Source: Micropterix aruncella
Taxonomy: Eukaryota; Arthropoda; Insecta; Lepidoptera; Micropterigidae
Length of the DNA stretch: 64,000 nt
Assembly: GCA_944548615.1 (NCBI GenBank)
Contig: OX155960.1
Location: 10,726,365-10,790,364 of the forward strand
Reading direction: 5' to 3'
Part shown: positions 1-12,672 of the stretch, piece after piece
Layout of the letters: each line of letters starts with the position of its first letter
Position numbering within the stretch: the stretch's first letter is position 1
The notes under the pieces: model-generated
The model's input: only the letters and a program-made list of their open reading frames with translations
Told to the model about the DNA's origin: nothing
Databases searched by the model: none
Program-made: the position numbers and the translations under genes

Positions 1-1394
1 CAATAACGGAGAAGCCCGCGAGAACAAGAATTCAATTATTAAAATTCTTGCGTCTAGATTTTTAGTATTTTAAATCATTGTTACGTTCAAACATGTATTT
101 TAACATATTGTATACAGTTCTGTTTGTGTCTAAAGTAAAATAAAATAAACAACCGAGGCTGGTCAAGCATCAAAGCAAACAGTCGCAATGCACCACCATA
201 TATTGTTAAAGTCCAATAAAAATCAGCTATTTTTAGAATTTGGCTATATTTTCCATCACGGGAAAAGACAAACTTTGGAGAAGCAGTGAAAAACTTCGAC
301 AAAACATTCCTGTCCACGAGAGGTCGACGCATTGATCAAATTTCCTTTGTAGAACGGCAGCTTCATAGGTGAAGGCCTAATAATAAATATTTTCATGCTT
401 AAAAATGTCCGATATTTCCATTATCCTGAATTCCAGTCTGCTAGACACGAATATGAGTAACGTCGATAGGGAATTTCAACACATGTACACACACATATAT
501 CTCGTAAAGCACAGGATTTGGGTAAAGTGGTATATATTTAACTTCAATTCCAAAAACAGGTAATTTTAATAAACGAGCCAAACATACCTTATGCCATGAT
601 TGCAAGATGAATATTGGTGGTATCTCGAAGCTGTAAAATAAAAAGAAAAAGTACGTTAAACAGATTTCCATGTTCGATGCTTATATTGTGTTTGTGTTAA
701 TATCGTGTTTCTTTCAATATCATAGTGTCTGATTCGTTTTTCCTTAAAAATAAATTAACAGTTTTGAAAAAAAAACACTAAAAACACGCTTTTATGGATC
801 ATGGAATGCCGGCCGGAAGATAGTGCGCCGCTATACTGATACACCACGGACGCTGTCATATTAAACATAACCGAAGTTTAATCAATTTTCTGAACTATGA
901 CTGCTGCCAAATCGCAGTACTGAATTGAGCAATCTAATACGATACGTAATCAAAGGCTACGCTTAGTTTCATGATCCTGCAATTAAAATTGCAAGAGTAA
1001 TTTGTATCAGCGTTTTGCATGAAAAGTAACCCTTTGCCGTCCCCTGAAGGTTCGTGACAGCTGATCGGAAATTTAACGGTATCAAATGGCACGTGGGAGG
1101 TTAGGAGGGGAGGGGGTAGGATTTAACACGGCGATGCGGGCGACAATCGACCCCGCACTCAATATAAACCAAACCTGGCAACTCTCTCCCTCACTCACCC
1201 ACAACCCTACATCCACCCTAGAGTCGTATGGTCGAAAGCGCATAATCCGTGTTTCGATGCAATTTCTATGGAGCTGAACGGCATATGAACGACTGGCAAA
1301 GCGGTGAGCTAACTATGAATAGTGTCCAATCAAAAAAGCTCTGACGCTGCGTTTTAAGCGAATGCACGTATTGAAATATATACTCGTATGTAGT
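1..1394. other. No gene recognised
   Basis: AT-rich DNA with only short open frames lacking codon bias. A G-rich stretch around 1086-1130 and a C-rich stretch around 1140-1210 interrupt it. I see no repeat shared with the rest of the window. Confidence 0.4.
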
Positions 1395-1946
1395 TCAATA
1401 GCTATATACAAACATACTCATATTTGAAGAGGTTTTTAATAATTTTGAATAATATTGCTTTTTAGCTAATTTAATTTCATTCCGTAGCTCTTTTGTCATT
1501 TTTAATATGTATGTTCTGGTCGTTGATATGCTTTTTACATAACGATTCCTGTAGTATTTTCTTTTCAATTTACATTTAGCTTTTAGTTCATTCGTGATGT
1601 AGGTTTTATTTTTTGAGTTAAAATATATTCTTTTTTTTAACAATGGGAAAGAATTATTGAAGCAGTTGGTAACTTTAGATTGAAACCAATTAAATGCCTC
1701 GTTGACGTCATCGAATTTTTCCAAATATTTCCAATTTATTGTATTTAGCCATGTATTAAAGAGAATGTGACTTTTGTTATCAAATATTCTGACTTTTTTA
1801 TAATAGATATCTTTAGTATGCTTGAATATATTATTAATAGTAATGCAGTGGAAAGCATGATCTGAAAGGCTGTTGCTGATTGTATCTGAAATTATGACAT
1901 TCTTACGTGGAAACATATTATCTAGCATAGGCAATATTGTTACCAC
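1395..1946 (-). pseudogene. LINE ORF2 fragment (endonuclease end to pre-RT linker), Jockey/CR1-like
   Basis: A 183-codon antisense open frame. It contains NSLSDHAFHCITI, which resembles the terminal SDH motif of APE-type LINE endonucleases. It then has the linker typical of Jockey/CR1 elements: W..T.ELKAKCKLKRKYYRNR, LRNEIKLAKKQYYSKLL. The reverse transcriptase that should follow is missing on both sides, so this is a relic. Clade assignment is tentative. Confidence 0.7.
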
Positions 1947-4860
1947 AGGTTGCTAAGCAAGCTGTTAGTGGGAAGAGAGCGGCTTAGAGCGCGTATCATG
2001 CATGTTTCTACTCGAGGTTGGCGTGCGCCATCCTGGTTTGGAGGAATGCCATGGACAGTAACAGAGCATTCTTCCTCCAAAAGCAGGCGATAAGCACTAT
2101 AGCAGGTTTACGGAGGGGTCACACATTCATAATCGCCCGTTATGAATCCCTGTAAATCGTCGATCGGTCAATGTTCATGTCAGTTTGCTGGCCATACCTT
2201 TATTTTTCTACCCTATTATCCGGACAATATTACAACAATAACATTGAAGTTTGTATGAACGCGACGCGGTAGCCACTTTTGCGGCAAAAGGGCGGTATTC
2301 ACATCTGTATGACGTAATCTGCGGTAAAAATACTTAGTTATAATATATTATATAATTTCCTTTTGTTTCTTTCTGACCTAACCGTGCCATTTCAATATGA
2401 CTCAGAAAGTAAGCTCGCCTTAACACAGGAGTGCACACAGGAGTTGCACCTAACTTAGCACATTAGAAAAATATACATGTAAATAATTTATACGCTATTT
2501 AACCTGGGCTCATACCTTAATTAAGACGGTGTGAACATTACGGCTAAATGTAACATATAACGGTAATTCCTAAATTGTCCATTCTTTTTCTTTTCTTTTG
2601 TGCTCTTGCACTTGAATGTCTATGTAACCAATAAAGAAAGAAATAAATAAATAAATACATTGCGCGCCACTTTTCAATAAATACGAAGAACTTACTACAG
2701 CATCAGAGTATATTCTCAGTTGTTTAGTGAATCCTAAAAACAGCATAAACGAGTGTACGCTTAAATGCACGTACACGAAATTAAATGAAATTAAAATGGT
2801 ATAATGGCGGACTTATTGCTACACATTAATATCTTCCAGTCAACCTACATGCTAATGTGAAAAGAAGAGTAAGCAAAAATTGAAGTACAATAAGATAGAA
2901 TAAAACATAAAATGAAATTTTAAATTACAGTAAATATTAGGCATGTTATGTGTATCCAAAGCCAAAAGTAAATACATAAATTTTCAAGTAGGATATAATA
3001 CCTACATATACTAATATATAAATAAATGAACTGCCAAAATAACGCAGAGTGGAAAAGGATAAAGAAAAGGTTAGAATTGATGGTTCATATTTATTGTAAA
3101 AGGAAGTGCTTTTTCAATAATTGCTTAAAGGTGGACAGCGAGCTAGCGCCTATGATAGTTAGAGGAAGCTGATTCGACAGCAGACATGATCCTTCTCGAA
3201 GCAAAGCCAACATATCCCTCCCCAAAGTCGGTTTGACTATAATCCAAAAGTCATTTGTGTGCCTTTCAATTCTTTAACAACCTTCTAAAGTGCCAAGTAA
3301 CTTCTAACCTTCATCACAAATGCTATTTATAAGGTAGACGACCGCGATAAAATATTACAATATGTGCTATACCTTATTATGAAATATAATACCATCTCTC
3401 TAAGATACATCTATGACTATGTATAAACGTACAAATATAAGTAATTATAAATAAGGAAGCCTTTGAAACGGAGTATTCTTACATTTTATCTCGTCGAATT
3501 AATTCGGTAATGTTTGATTATTTATTATAATTATTGTCGGTTCGCGTAATTATATGATTATTGAGCATTTATATTTTATTTAGTCTGATTTTGGTTATTA
3601 ATAGTATTATTTTTGTTATTATTTACTGCATTATGATTTTTTGTAAAATAAGGAATTTGAATTTGAATTAATTTTTAAGCCAATGATTTCTGTGTTTTTT
3701 TATTATTTATTTAATTTATATTTTACATTATTTGTGTTTTAAATGTTTAGTATTGTAACATATCCCACAGTATTTGCAATTTTGGATGAATAAAAGACTA
3801 TTGACTATTATAATAGGCTGTTATATCTAAAAATGTAATTTAAGTTGACTTGTAATTAAAAGAAAAAACAAACAAATAATATTTTACCTGCAGTTGGGGA
3901 CTGAGCTAAATGTAAGCGTGGCTGAGGTGCGGGGACCGGCGTTTGGTCTTCCCACCACAGACATTAGTGCTGTGACACCTCTAGCCCGGTGCTACTCGAC
4001 AGTAATAGGTATAGGTATGTACGCTAACGAAAGAACGCGTGTTCTACGAACGCCGGTAACCGCACATCAACCACCGCTTACATTTAGGCCAGTCCCTAAC
4101 AGTACATATAATCTTTTTAATTTATAGGTACGACCTCAAACTATAGGTATAGTTACAGGGTTTTTATGTATTAACATGATCGATAAACAATGTAGAGAAA
4201 TGTAATTACCTATTCATTAGGCATAGTAAACTTATCAACGATCTTTCCGTGGTCTGATCTGGTGGAATCGCTGTCCGTATACGGAATAACAATACAAGGG
4301 GACACTTACATGTCGCCGGCGTAGAAGGCTTGCCAAAAGAGGTGTAAGGGGCTTGTCTACTTGCCGGGAAAGTCTTGGCGATACATCCGATTGTTTTGTC
4401 GCTGGTTATGGCGATCATTGTCGCACTAGAATCGATTCATTGTAATCGGTCGAATTGAGTTAAAATCTCACGATCGAAATGCATCCCCAGTAGCGCCAAA
4501 CAAAGGAGCCAAGATGCTGGATGTTGCGTATTGACACGTGAAGTCGCCTCTTTCTCGGTCTTGTTGTGATTTCTCCACCTCTGGCGAATTATCATAACAA
4601 ACGGAAGAGCGTGGCAAACAAAAACAGCGAGGCCGGCTTACGCGACTTGCCCGGGTGTGGTGAGAATGGGTGCGCAATGACACAGTAATGATATCTCCTT
4701 CTGTCATACGCACAGTCCCTGGTTGTGTATTGTACTAATACGCAGTTTTCAATATTGTCAAACTTTAATACATCGCTTACTTAAACGTGTTTGTAGTTAT
4801 TAATTAAAATATATTGTTGTTAACCTACGTTATTAAAGAGTTATAAATAGAATCAAGGAA
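1947..4860. other. No gene recognised; LINE-like tail near 2640
   Basis: Mostly AT-rich. AATAAAGAAAGAAATAAATAAATAAAT at 2628-2658 resembles the A-rich tetranucleotide tail of a LINE. 3890-4130 and 4250-4480 are more GC-rich but carry no convincing frame. CTTGTCTACTTGCCGGGAAAG at about 4352 is the right-end motif of repeat family A. Confidence 0.4.
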
Positions 4861-4999
4861 TATACCGCGTGAAGTTTGTAGCACCCGACGATTCGGCGAC
4901 GTTGCAACCGCCGTTATCCAGGACAACAATTAATTTACCCTGGACAACAGCAGTTGCAACGTCGCCGAAATATCGGGTGCTACAAACTTCACGCGGTAA
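4861..4999. mobile_element. Foldback element, copy 1
   Basis: TACCGCGTGAAGTTTGTAGC and its reverse complement form a hairpin of roughly 60-nt arms around a short centre (TTATCCAGGACAACAATTAATTT region). The same arms (TTACCGCGTGA...ACACCCGACG...CGGCGACGTTGCA) recur at 12013, 17693 and 26361. No coding capacity. Confidence 0.85.
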
Positions 5000-6817
5000 A
5001 TTAGTTTTATAATAATAATATTATATAAAAAAAACTCTTTATTTCAAAATAAAAAAGGCGAGCTAATTGCCTTGCGGCAATGTCTATCAGCTAACCTATA
5101 GCTTCAGTTTATAATATAATTTGTTACGTTGGCTACACAAAAGAATAATAAAAATTAAAGTGATTAAAAAACGAAACAGACAGAAAACAAAAAAGAAAAA
5201 GATAATAAAAAAAGGAAGACAAATTACTAAAATTAAATAAAGACGCAGAGTAAAGGAAGGAGAGGAAGAAAGGAAAAGGAAGCGAAAAGGAGGGGGGAAG
5301 AGGAGGGTTGGTTAGTTTATGGTTATGGATAATATAATACCGCGATAGTCTTCGATTTCATGTTATAAAAGAGAATGGGCATTTTAGACCCACTTTTCCA
5401 ATAGATATTAATCATATACCAATGGAAAGATCTCTATGTAGAATTTTTATTTTTAGAACGACTTGTGAGAATGGCCACCCTTCACTGGACTGCAATTGAT
5501 TGTGAGCGAAGGGTGGTTCTCATCATGAAGATTTCTCCGTGAATGAAAGTCGAGGATGTCGAAGTAGATGTGTTTAATCAGAAGGTTGAAGAGAGTTGAG
5601 TTGAAGTCGCCAGTCCTTAACGCCTTGAGTGACAATTCGCCTTGTGTAGTAGTGTGGGCGCGAGGTGAAGCCGTGGCAGTGTGTCTGAAGTGTGTAGTTG
5701 AGGAGCGAGGCTTGACGATCGGTATCGCGGATAATGCTTGATAACGAAGTGTAGTCGCGATATCTGTAGTCGTGTAACTGTCCGCCGAGGAATGATTGTT
5801 TAGTGCGCGTACTTGTCCGCCAAGGGAATGATGGCGATCGATTGAAATGTACTACGTTTTATACCGTTTAGCGGTGACGTGAAATGCTAAGAGTGGGATG
5901 TACATGTGCATCGATTAGGAGAAATGACATGAGTCATCGCTTGCCTGGGCAATATTTGCCAAATTTAGTTGGAAATTAACTGCAGCTGGCTCGTGTAACT
6001 TTGAGCGAGTCTGCGGTTTTCTATTCTGTGAAATTACTTTTTTGTTGTGGGTATGTGGAGCATTAGAGCTCCAACAGACTGATCTCAATGAGCCATTTCT
6101 GAGTTATCTGCTTTTAATATGGCCTTAATATTACCTTATATCCCCTAAAGCGCCTAACACATCCAGGCATTGTATTTTTAAAACTGTTTAAGCAAAAATC
6201 GACTCAGAATACCCGAAATGAGTACTTACGATGTGTAAGTACACAGTATATATGTATTCCTAAAATGCTCGATTTTGTCACAGTATATAGAGGGGAAATA
6301 CTGGGACATGTTGATTGAACTCTGTAATGTGTCAGTGACCGTACATTATAATCTAAAAGGTTCGGTTAACTTAAAATATTTATTGCCACTTTATTTGAAA
6401 GCTGTATATTTTTCAACATTTTGTTTTATTTAGGGTACAGTAGCTTCAAGTAACTTGAACAATTAACGAGAAGTATGTACTGACTCAGTACGGAGCAGGT
6501 GCGTGGACCCGTATTATTATTATCTCGCACTCCGCCTTTCCTTATTCTCCACACTGCATAATTACTACTCGCTCAAAAACCAGTGTAATTCCCCAGATGA
6601 AGCAATAATTTCCGGCGAGAGGCCATCATCGATAAAGTGGCCGTCACCATGTGTTCGACACCAAACCACATATCATTCTTCTCTCTCATACAATATTATC
6701 TGGTAGCTCACTCAATACATCCGACCTTGCAAAATGTCATGCAGTGTATTTTTTTAATTATTTTTTTTATTTATTTATTTTAAAAAAAGCGCAACAATAT
6801 TAACTGCAGCACATTAT
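5000..6817. other. No gene recognised; one foldback-family fragment
   Basis: A purine-rich tract lies at 5150-5310. CCGCGATAGTCTTCGATTTCATG at 5340-5362 is the reverse complement of the left segment of the foldback family (compare 17668 and 26322). The rest is unassigned AT-rich DNA. Confidence 0.45.
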
Positions 6818-8188
6818 AATGCTGCGTACAGACTGATGAAAGGTAACATGCAATGTAACGTGAAAGGAGCATTTCATCAGTGTCGACGCAGCGCGTGCAC
6901 GAACCGAACATGTACAGGTCCCGCAATAAGAGCTGGCACGTTCACAGTACTCACACTAATGCAATGTCACTATACAGTGTGTTTCAAAATAAATGCAATA
7001 ATTTAAAAATATCTACCTATATATAGGTGGATATTATATTATATATTACAAATATAACCTTATATAATTACCGTAATAAATTTTTAATAAGTCTAGTTAT
7101 TTAATGATCCTTAATGACCGATTGACCTAATTACGAATCGCCCAACTAAGTGCGTTGCCCCATTAAACAAACATTAACACGTTTCAAATATATTTAATTA
7201 ATGTAAATACATATCTAATGTACACTGTAATGTTACTAATACAAGCCGTTATGGGCTAATAATACACTAAAAGACGTAAAATATCCAGCTAACTGTGTTT
7301 TAATTCGGTTATAACTCGAATGCGAAAAAAGAACACTCTGTATGTCAAGCTGTTTGAACAGTAACAAAATACGGTCTCCTTCATACTCATAAGCTTGACC
7401 GCGAGCGAGAGAGACGGAAAGACTTGTTATGATGCGCATCCAGTGAAAGTCACGTCGCGCGTCACGACATTGCATTAGTGTGAGTACTGTGAACGTGCCA
7501 GCTCTTGCTGCGGGACCTGTATCTACTCGTATCTGCTTCCGACGTGCGCGCGAACGTCGTCAGTCTGCGCGCGAACGTCGTCAGTCTACCGAGAACACGC
7601 TGTGTCCACGCTGTGTCCATACCTGGTTCAGTTCGTGTTCGCGCGCGTCTCAACTAACTTTCATTTCACAACAAAATTTCTTCCAGAAATGAATTCGCAA
7701 TTGTTGATTTGTCCGAAAATGATATCTTATTCGTCCTAGTTCCTCTAGTCCGAGGGCTCAAAGTGACGCGCGGCGGAATCAAACTTCCACCCCCTCCCCC
7801 TGCCACCCGCGCGGTGGCCACGGATTGCTCCCGGTCTAAATCCACTCAGGACCACCTAAGAACCAATTGTACCAAGTATGAGCCTTTAAACACAGAATGC
7901 AGGGTTCCCATACAAAATGTTGCACTAAATCCGCAGCTAAACACAACCCGTCCACACTGGCGCTCTTAGCACACTGCGCGCCCCTTTGTGTTCGTTCAAA
8001 AAACGACTAATCACGGATCGCTCCGCGTGCGCATGAAATGCACAGTTCGCGCGCGCAAGGCGTCCAGACTATGAGAAATTATTACAAAGAATATTACATT
8101 GCATGATACATTGCACTAATGTGGACGGCAAATTCTTTAATTACATGTTACATCTCATGTTACCTCTCGTCAGTCTGTACGCAGCATT
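6818..8188. mobile_element. Terminal-inverted-repeat DNA element, about 1.37 kb, non-coding
   Basis: Left end AATGCTGCGTACAGACTGATG (6818) is matched by an inverted right end CGTCAGTCTGTACGCAGCATT (ending 8188). Similarity continues inward through GGTAACATG...ATGTAAC. A second inverted pair lies inside: ACAGGTCCCGCAATAAGAGC to ATTAGTG near 6916-6960 against 7465-7525. This suggests a nested element or an internal inversion. No transposase was recognised and the target-site duplication is unresolved. Confidence 0.7.
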
Positions 8189-8986
8189 ACATTAGCTCTA
8201 AAGCTTCATTGTAAACAGAAGCAAAATAAAGAGCACCGCAGCCGAGTATTTCCTCAGATCAACCTAACCTAATTAGGCCTAGGTCTATACTAAAGTAAGC
8301 GTATCAAGTAAATAATGGCTTGCGCATACGTCAAATTACATAATTTTAAAAATAAGGTAAAAATATTTAAAGGTAAACGGAAATTAATGTTCATCGACAA
8401 CTGATATATACAAAATAAATCTTAATTTTCTTCAAATCTAATAGTAATATAAATTCACTAATAATCATGAACAACGCACTTATAAATAATCATCAATCTA
8501 AGTCATTCATATGTCGAGTGATCATACTTACACAAACCGAAGATGAATCGTATGCATACATTTGTGAAATGTTCAAGATTGTTAAAAGATTGTTCCTCTG
8601 ATAAATCGAGAGAAAAGCCACATCTGCAAGGTAAAAAAAGATAAGAGGGGAGACCGTGCAAGAGATTTATTTGTGTCTATAGGAAAAAGTCCTTTGATCG
8701 TTTGCAGAGTGACAATCAGGACATACCTCGTCTACGTGTGGTTGCCAGAAGAAATGTTCACCGACAATTATACCAAGATTTCCACTCTTTGCGACATGGT
8801 GTTCTCGTTCAGCTTGAAAAGTGGGAGCGACTTCGTTTTCAAAGTGGGAGCGTTTTTTTTTCTCGTCTACTATACGCATACGCAATAACGTTTCGATGCT
8901 TTATTCAATTCGCTGTATGCAAACAACCGAGCGACGTATTCCTGAATTCCAATGCATCATCTGGTCGCGTCATCTATAATAATTCT
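8189..8986. other. No gene recognised
   Basis: AT-rich to 8640. From 8650 to 8870 the DNA is open in several frames on both strands, but none resembles a family I know. Confidence 0.35.
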
Positions 8987-9240
8987 TCAGCAGCTAGTTT
9001 GTTGATCAGGTTGCCCTTCGACATAGGCTTTCCCCATTTTCTTCCATTCATCTCTGTCACGAGCTAACCTTCCCCATGCTTTTGGTAAGTCATCTTCCCA
9101 TCTTTTAATTTGACGTCCTTTTTGTCTCTTCCCATTTCTAGGATACCATTCCATTACGTCTTTCGTCTATTTTCTCTGTTCGTTCTCATGATCTGACCAG
9201 TCCAGTTCCACTTGAGTTTTCTAATTTTGTTTAAAACATC
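8987..9240 (-). pseudogene. LINE ORF2 C-terminus, RTE-like
   Basis: The antisense frame reads EWYPRNGKRQKGRQIKRWED, then DLPKAWGRLARDRDEWKKMGKAYVEG, and ends at a stop complementary to 8987-8989. This KGRQ..RWEDD...W...A.DR..WK.. ending is characteristic of the C-terminus of RTE-like elements often annotated in insects as endonuclease-reverse transcriptase. The rest of the element is absent. Confidence 0.75.
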
Positions 9241-9842
9241 GGTCGCGTCATCTGCCTAAGTATAAATTTAGTTTTATAATAATCAAATCGATGAAGTTAA
9301 GAAATTGTTTTTTGTTAGTTTACCAGTTGTTCTAAAAACGTGGGTAAGAGATACAACGTCATAAACACCCACAGGGTTCGTATGGGGAATTGAGCGGTAT
9401 AAAAGCAATAAAATATCTATTTCCGGGATTGGCAAGACTGACAAGACGTCCCAAGGAGCGAAGGGGAGGGGAGTCTACGACTGTGTCGCTAAAAATCACT
9501 GGGGAGTCACTTTTAGCTAAACGCTTAGTCTAAAAGTGGAGCGCATATGTCACCCACGTGCAGACCACGAAAAATATCTTCCGTGTGAGGAGATATTTCA
9601 AGGTCAGCAAGGTTACGGTTAATTTAGACTCGGAAGTGAGCGTATTTTTGGCGCCTTAAGTGCCTACGTAAATGGGGGGAAGTTTTCGAAAAGAGAATGG
9701 GCGATTTGATACCACCATTGATTATGCAGCGTATTAGATTGCTCAATGCAAGACTACGATTTAACACAGAGGTGTCGACAACAACGGGCGAACCCGTCAC
9801 CACAGAAAGTTTTAACAAATATGGTATATAATAGATAAAATT
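9241..9842. other. No gene recognised
   Basis: No coding sequence. AAGAGAATGGGCGATTTGAT at about 9690 is similar to AAAGAATGGGCTATTTGGT at 12324 and AGAGAATGGGCATTTTAGA at 5370, pointing to a short dispersed repeat. Confidence 0.4.
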
Positions 9843-11092
9843 TAAAAAAAAACCGACTCCATTTTTTAAATAAGTGCAGCAGCCATGTCATGGTGAAACT
9901 TAAAACGGGCTACCATAATTGAAAGCGTATTCAAAATGTGGTGTCTGTGCTGTTGACCGTTAAAGAGATCCCTCGTTGGAAGCCAAGCCTGGGTGCCGCA
10001 GCCCTGCCTTGGTGAAACCTAGAACAGACTGTCATAATTTAATGCATATACAGAATTTCGTGTATGTGCTGTTGACCGTTAAGGAGTCCCCTCATCGGGA
10101 GCCAACCCTGTGTGCAGAATAAGGTCATGCTTTCCATAGACAACTAAACTACCGTCAATGCTTGGGACTGAACATGTACGAGGAGAGACTGAACTACTTC
10201 AATATTGCTTCATTGGAGAACCGCCGTACCACGGCAGACATGGTATTATTACATAAAATTATCCACAACAACGTGGACAACCCGTATTTCACACAGAATC
10301 TATCTTTTCACGTACCACCACGCGTGGCTCGCTTTCCCCGTACCTTCGAAGTCCCGCGCGTCTACTAGGTATGCCCAGAATTCCATTATGTACCGCTTAA
10401 TGTCGACTTACAATAAGCATTTCCAGAATATCGACCTATTTAACATGAAAGAGAATAAATTTAAGCAGAGCATATACTTAAAATTAATCGAAAATACGAC
10501 ATAGACATTTCACATGGGACACTTGTCTTAGGGACTATTTGGATTTTCATTCTTTGTTCTTTAACTTTACATGATAGGATTATATGATGCAGTAAATTTT
10601 CTTATTTTTTGTACTGCACATTAATACTTAAAATCTATTGACACCCATTCCTTCCTTTTCTATTCCTTTTCCCCTCTCAACCCCCACAGTATGCACTGTG
10701 CGTATTGGAGACCTAACTAACTATTGTTGAAAGCATGTCATCGGCCAGAAATATTGTATTTACTGTAATTGTAATATGTTTTGTAGCGCTGTATGTTTTT
10801 CCTGTTAAATAAATAAATAAATAAATTTTAAAAAATGCATTGTTATCGGAACTAAACCAACATGTAAAATTTCAACTTCATATGATAATATTTGAGGAGT
10901 TCCGTCAATTCCTCATGGATCCCATCATCAGAACAAGATTTTGATAAGAATGGGACCAATCTGGAAGTATATCATTTCAATAAAAAAAAGATTTTTCCAA
11001 ATCGGTTTTAAAATGACGGAGTTCTGAGGTAACGAACATTTATAAAAATAAAACCGAATTGATAACCTCCTTCTTTTTTTGACGTCGGTTAA
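9843..11092. mobile_element. Family B element, copy 1 (with nested LINE)
   Basis: Ends are AAACCGACTCCA on the left and GACGTCGGTTAA on the right, short inverted repeats. Inside are two tandem units of about 115 bp built on GCCATGTCATGGTGAAACTTA and CTGTTGACCGTTAAGGAG. A LINE segment is nested at about 10136-10831; copy 2 at 20272-21196 lacks it, so 20650-20680 is the empty site. Confidence 0.8.
10141..10504 (+). pseudogene. LINE ORF2 C-terminus (Jockey/CR1-like), frameshifted
   Basis: Reads LGLNMYEERLNYFNIASLEN, RRTTADMVLLHKIIHNNVDN and FHVPPRVARFPRTFEVPRVY. After a frameshift near 10360 it continues with NSIMYRLMSTYNKHFQNIDLF to a stop at 10502-10504. The pattern R..AD...L.K...N..D.P......VP..R.....F is that of the final domain of Jockey/CR1-type ORF2. 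A 3' UTR and an (AAAT)n tail (10807-10830) follow. Confidence 0.78.
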
Positions 11093-11109
11093 TAGTGATC
11101 GTTATGTCT

Positions 11110-11455
11110 CCTGTGGAGTGAGTTTAAAGGACTTTGAGACGATACAAATCTACCGTCCAGCAGAGCCACGAACCAGCGAGAGTCCAACGCCTTCAGTAAT
11201 TAGTCAGAGTGCACAACCGATTGGCTGACGCCGCACGGTGCGGAAACCGTCCAGTAGCGCCGGAGGGCAATCCCCCAGAGGAAACCGATCCACCAGCCGT
11301 GAGGCCTGAGACGCGAGAGTCCTTCCCGGGGTAGTCCCTCGCTCAAGGAGGCTACTGAATAGGAGCTGAATCGTAAGTTGGGCCGACCCGTGAACACATT
11401 GGATCTTATGACCGAAGCTGCACGAAACCATTCGCTACCGATTTGACTACAATCG
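11110..11455 (+). repeat. Repeat family C, partial copy
   Basis: Contains the family words TTAGTCAGAGTGCACAACCGA, TTGGCTGACGCCGCACGGTG and GCGAGAGTCCTTCCCGGG, shared with 21588-22215 and 18555-19390. GC-rich against AT-rich flanks. No stable open frame. Confidence 0.75.
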
Positions 11456-11544
11456 GACAGCTAGGACTTTACTATCGATAAGAACTACCTGTCGAACTTA
11501 TACTCGTACGAATAAATTTGAACACATTTCGTGCGGCATTCAAA

Positions 11545-11820
11545 TGCTTTGTCTTTGGTGCGTAGTTTTAATGCGAAAGTGACAACCCTTCATTTCGCAT
11601 TCTTCTTCCTTTTTTACTTATTTCCGATTTTAGTTCACAAAGAAACGCAATGGAGCCCTCAGATGCTTTATCTTATCTTTATCTAGGTGGGTAGTTTTAA
11701 TGCGAAAAAGTGACAACCGTTCGTTTCAAATTCCGCTCTAGCCCATTGCCCTGCCTCGTCCACACGAACTAATTTCCGATTTTAGTTCACGAAAAAACGC
11801 AATCGAGCTTATTGTCCGGC
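11545..11820 (+). repeat. Tandem half-units of a foldback MITE also found at 23706-24002
   Basis: Two direct copies of GTAGTTTTAATGCGAAA..GTGACAACC..TTTCCGATTTTAGTTCACRAAR..AACGCAAT (11565-11650 and 11690-11805). The same text forms both inverted ends of the element at 23706-24002. Confidence 0.7.
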
Positions 11821-11956
11821 GTTCGTAGTATAACAGTATCGCGGTGAACTTTAGATCTCGAAATAACATAAATATATTTATAACAACAAACGAATTTTCA
11901 AATCATAGCTCTTATTATTTTAATATTACTTACACATTGATATCCATTTTTATATT

Positions 11957-12172
11957 TGTATACAGGAAGACTATCGCGGTTGTTTGGCATACTAAATAAG
12001 TAAAAACGAATATACCGCATGATTTTTGTAACACCCGACGTAACGGCAATGTTGCAACCGCCGTTGTCTAGAGTAGTCTACCCTGGACAACAGCGGTTGC
12101 TACATCGCCGACACGTCGGGCGTTACAAACGTCACGCGGTAAATTGGTTTTTATCTTATTTATAATTGGTAT
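11957..12172. mobile_element. Foldback element, copy 2, with left segment and possible TSD
   Basis: GAAGACTATCGCGGTTGTTTG (11966) is followed by hairpin arms at 12013-12060 and 12100-12152. Both outer sides show GTATACAGG (11959 and about 12167), a possible 9-bp target-site duplication. The left segment lies outside the hairpin, so the element is asymmetric. Confidence 0.7.
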
Positions 12173-12454
12173 ACAGGTTTAAATACGTAATAATTACGCA
12201 AGTTACGGTTCAGATAGACTTATAGATGGCATTCTATCTCTCCGGATTATTTCCGTGATGTAATCAACTATATAAAAAATGCAATAGATGACACTAATAA
12301 TTGGATGAGGGGGTAGGTTTTTGATAAAAGAATGGGCTATTTGGTAACACCCACCAACAGTGGCCTTTCACTAAACAAGTAAACATTTTTGTTTATTTGA
12401 CGTACGTTATGAAATAAGCTCTGTAATTAATGTGACGTTCCTATCATTTACGTG

Positions 12455-12672
12455 CAGCTTGGACCTGATGAACTGTTTGTTACCTTGGGTCGGCTCAACT
12501 CACGGTTCAGCTCCCATCCTGCAGCCTCCTCGAAGAGGGACGACCCTGAAAAGGACTGTGAACCATGTCTCGTCTCTCGCGTGTCATTGAAAGGTGGTAT
12601 CAGATCCCTTGGGGGAAGACCTCGGACGCTGGTAGGCGGATTGCGCACCGTACGGCGTTAGCCAATCGAATG
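12455..12672 (-). repeat. Repeat family C, reversed partial copy
   Basis: The reverse complement carries CACATTCGATTGGCTAACGC and CGTACGGTGCGCAATCCGCC, as in other family C copies. Confidence 0.72.

Noticed and set aside
7480..7969. Several overlapping open frames in both orientations
   Set aside because: They lie inside a terminal-inverted-repeat element, overlap each other, and show no family motif.
8667..9067. Open frames up to 121 codons
   Set aside because: Three overlapping frames on both strands; the longest runs into antisense LINE coding sequence.
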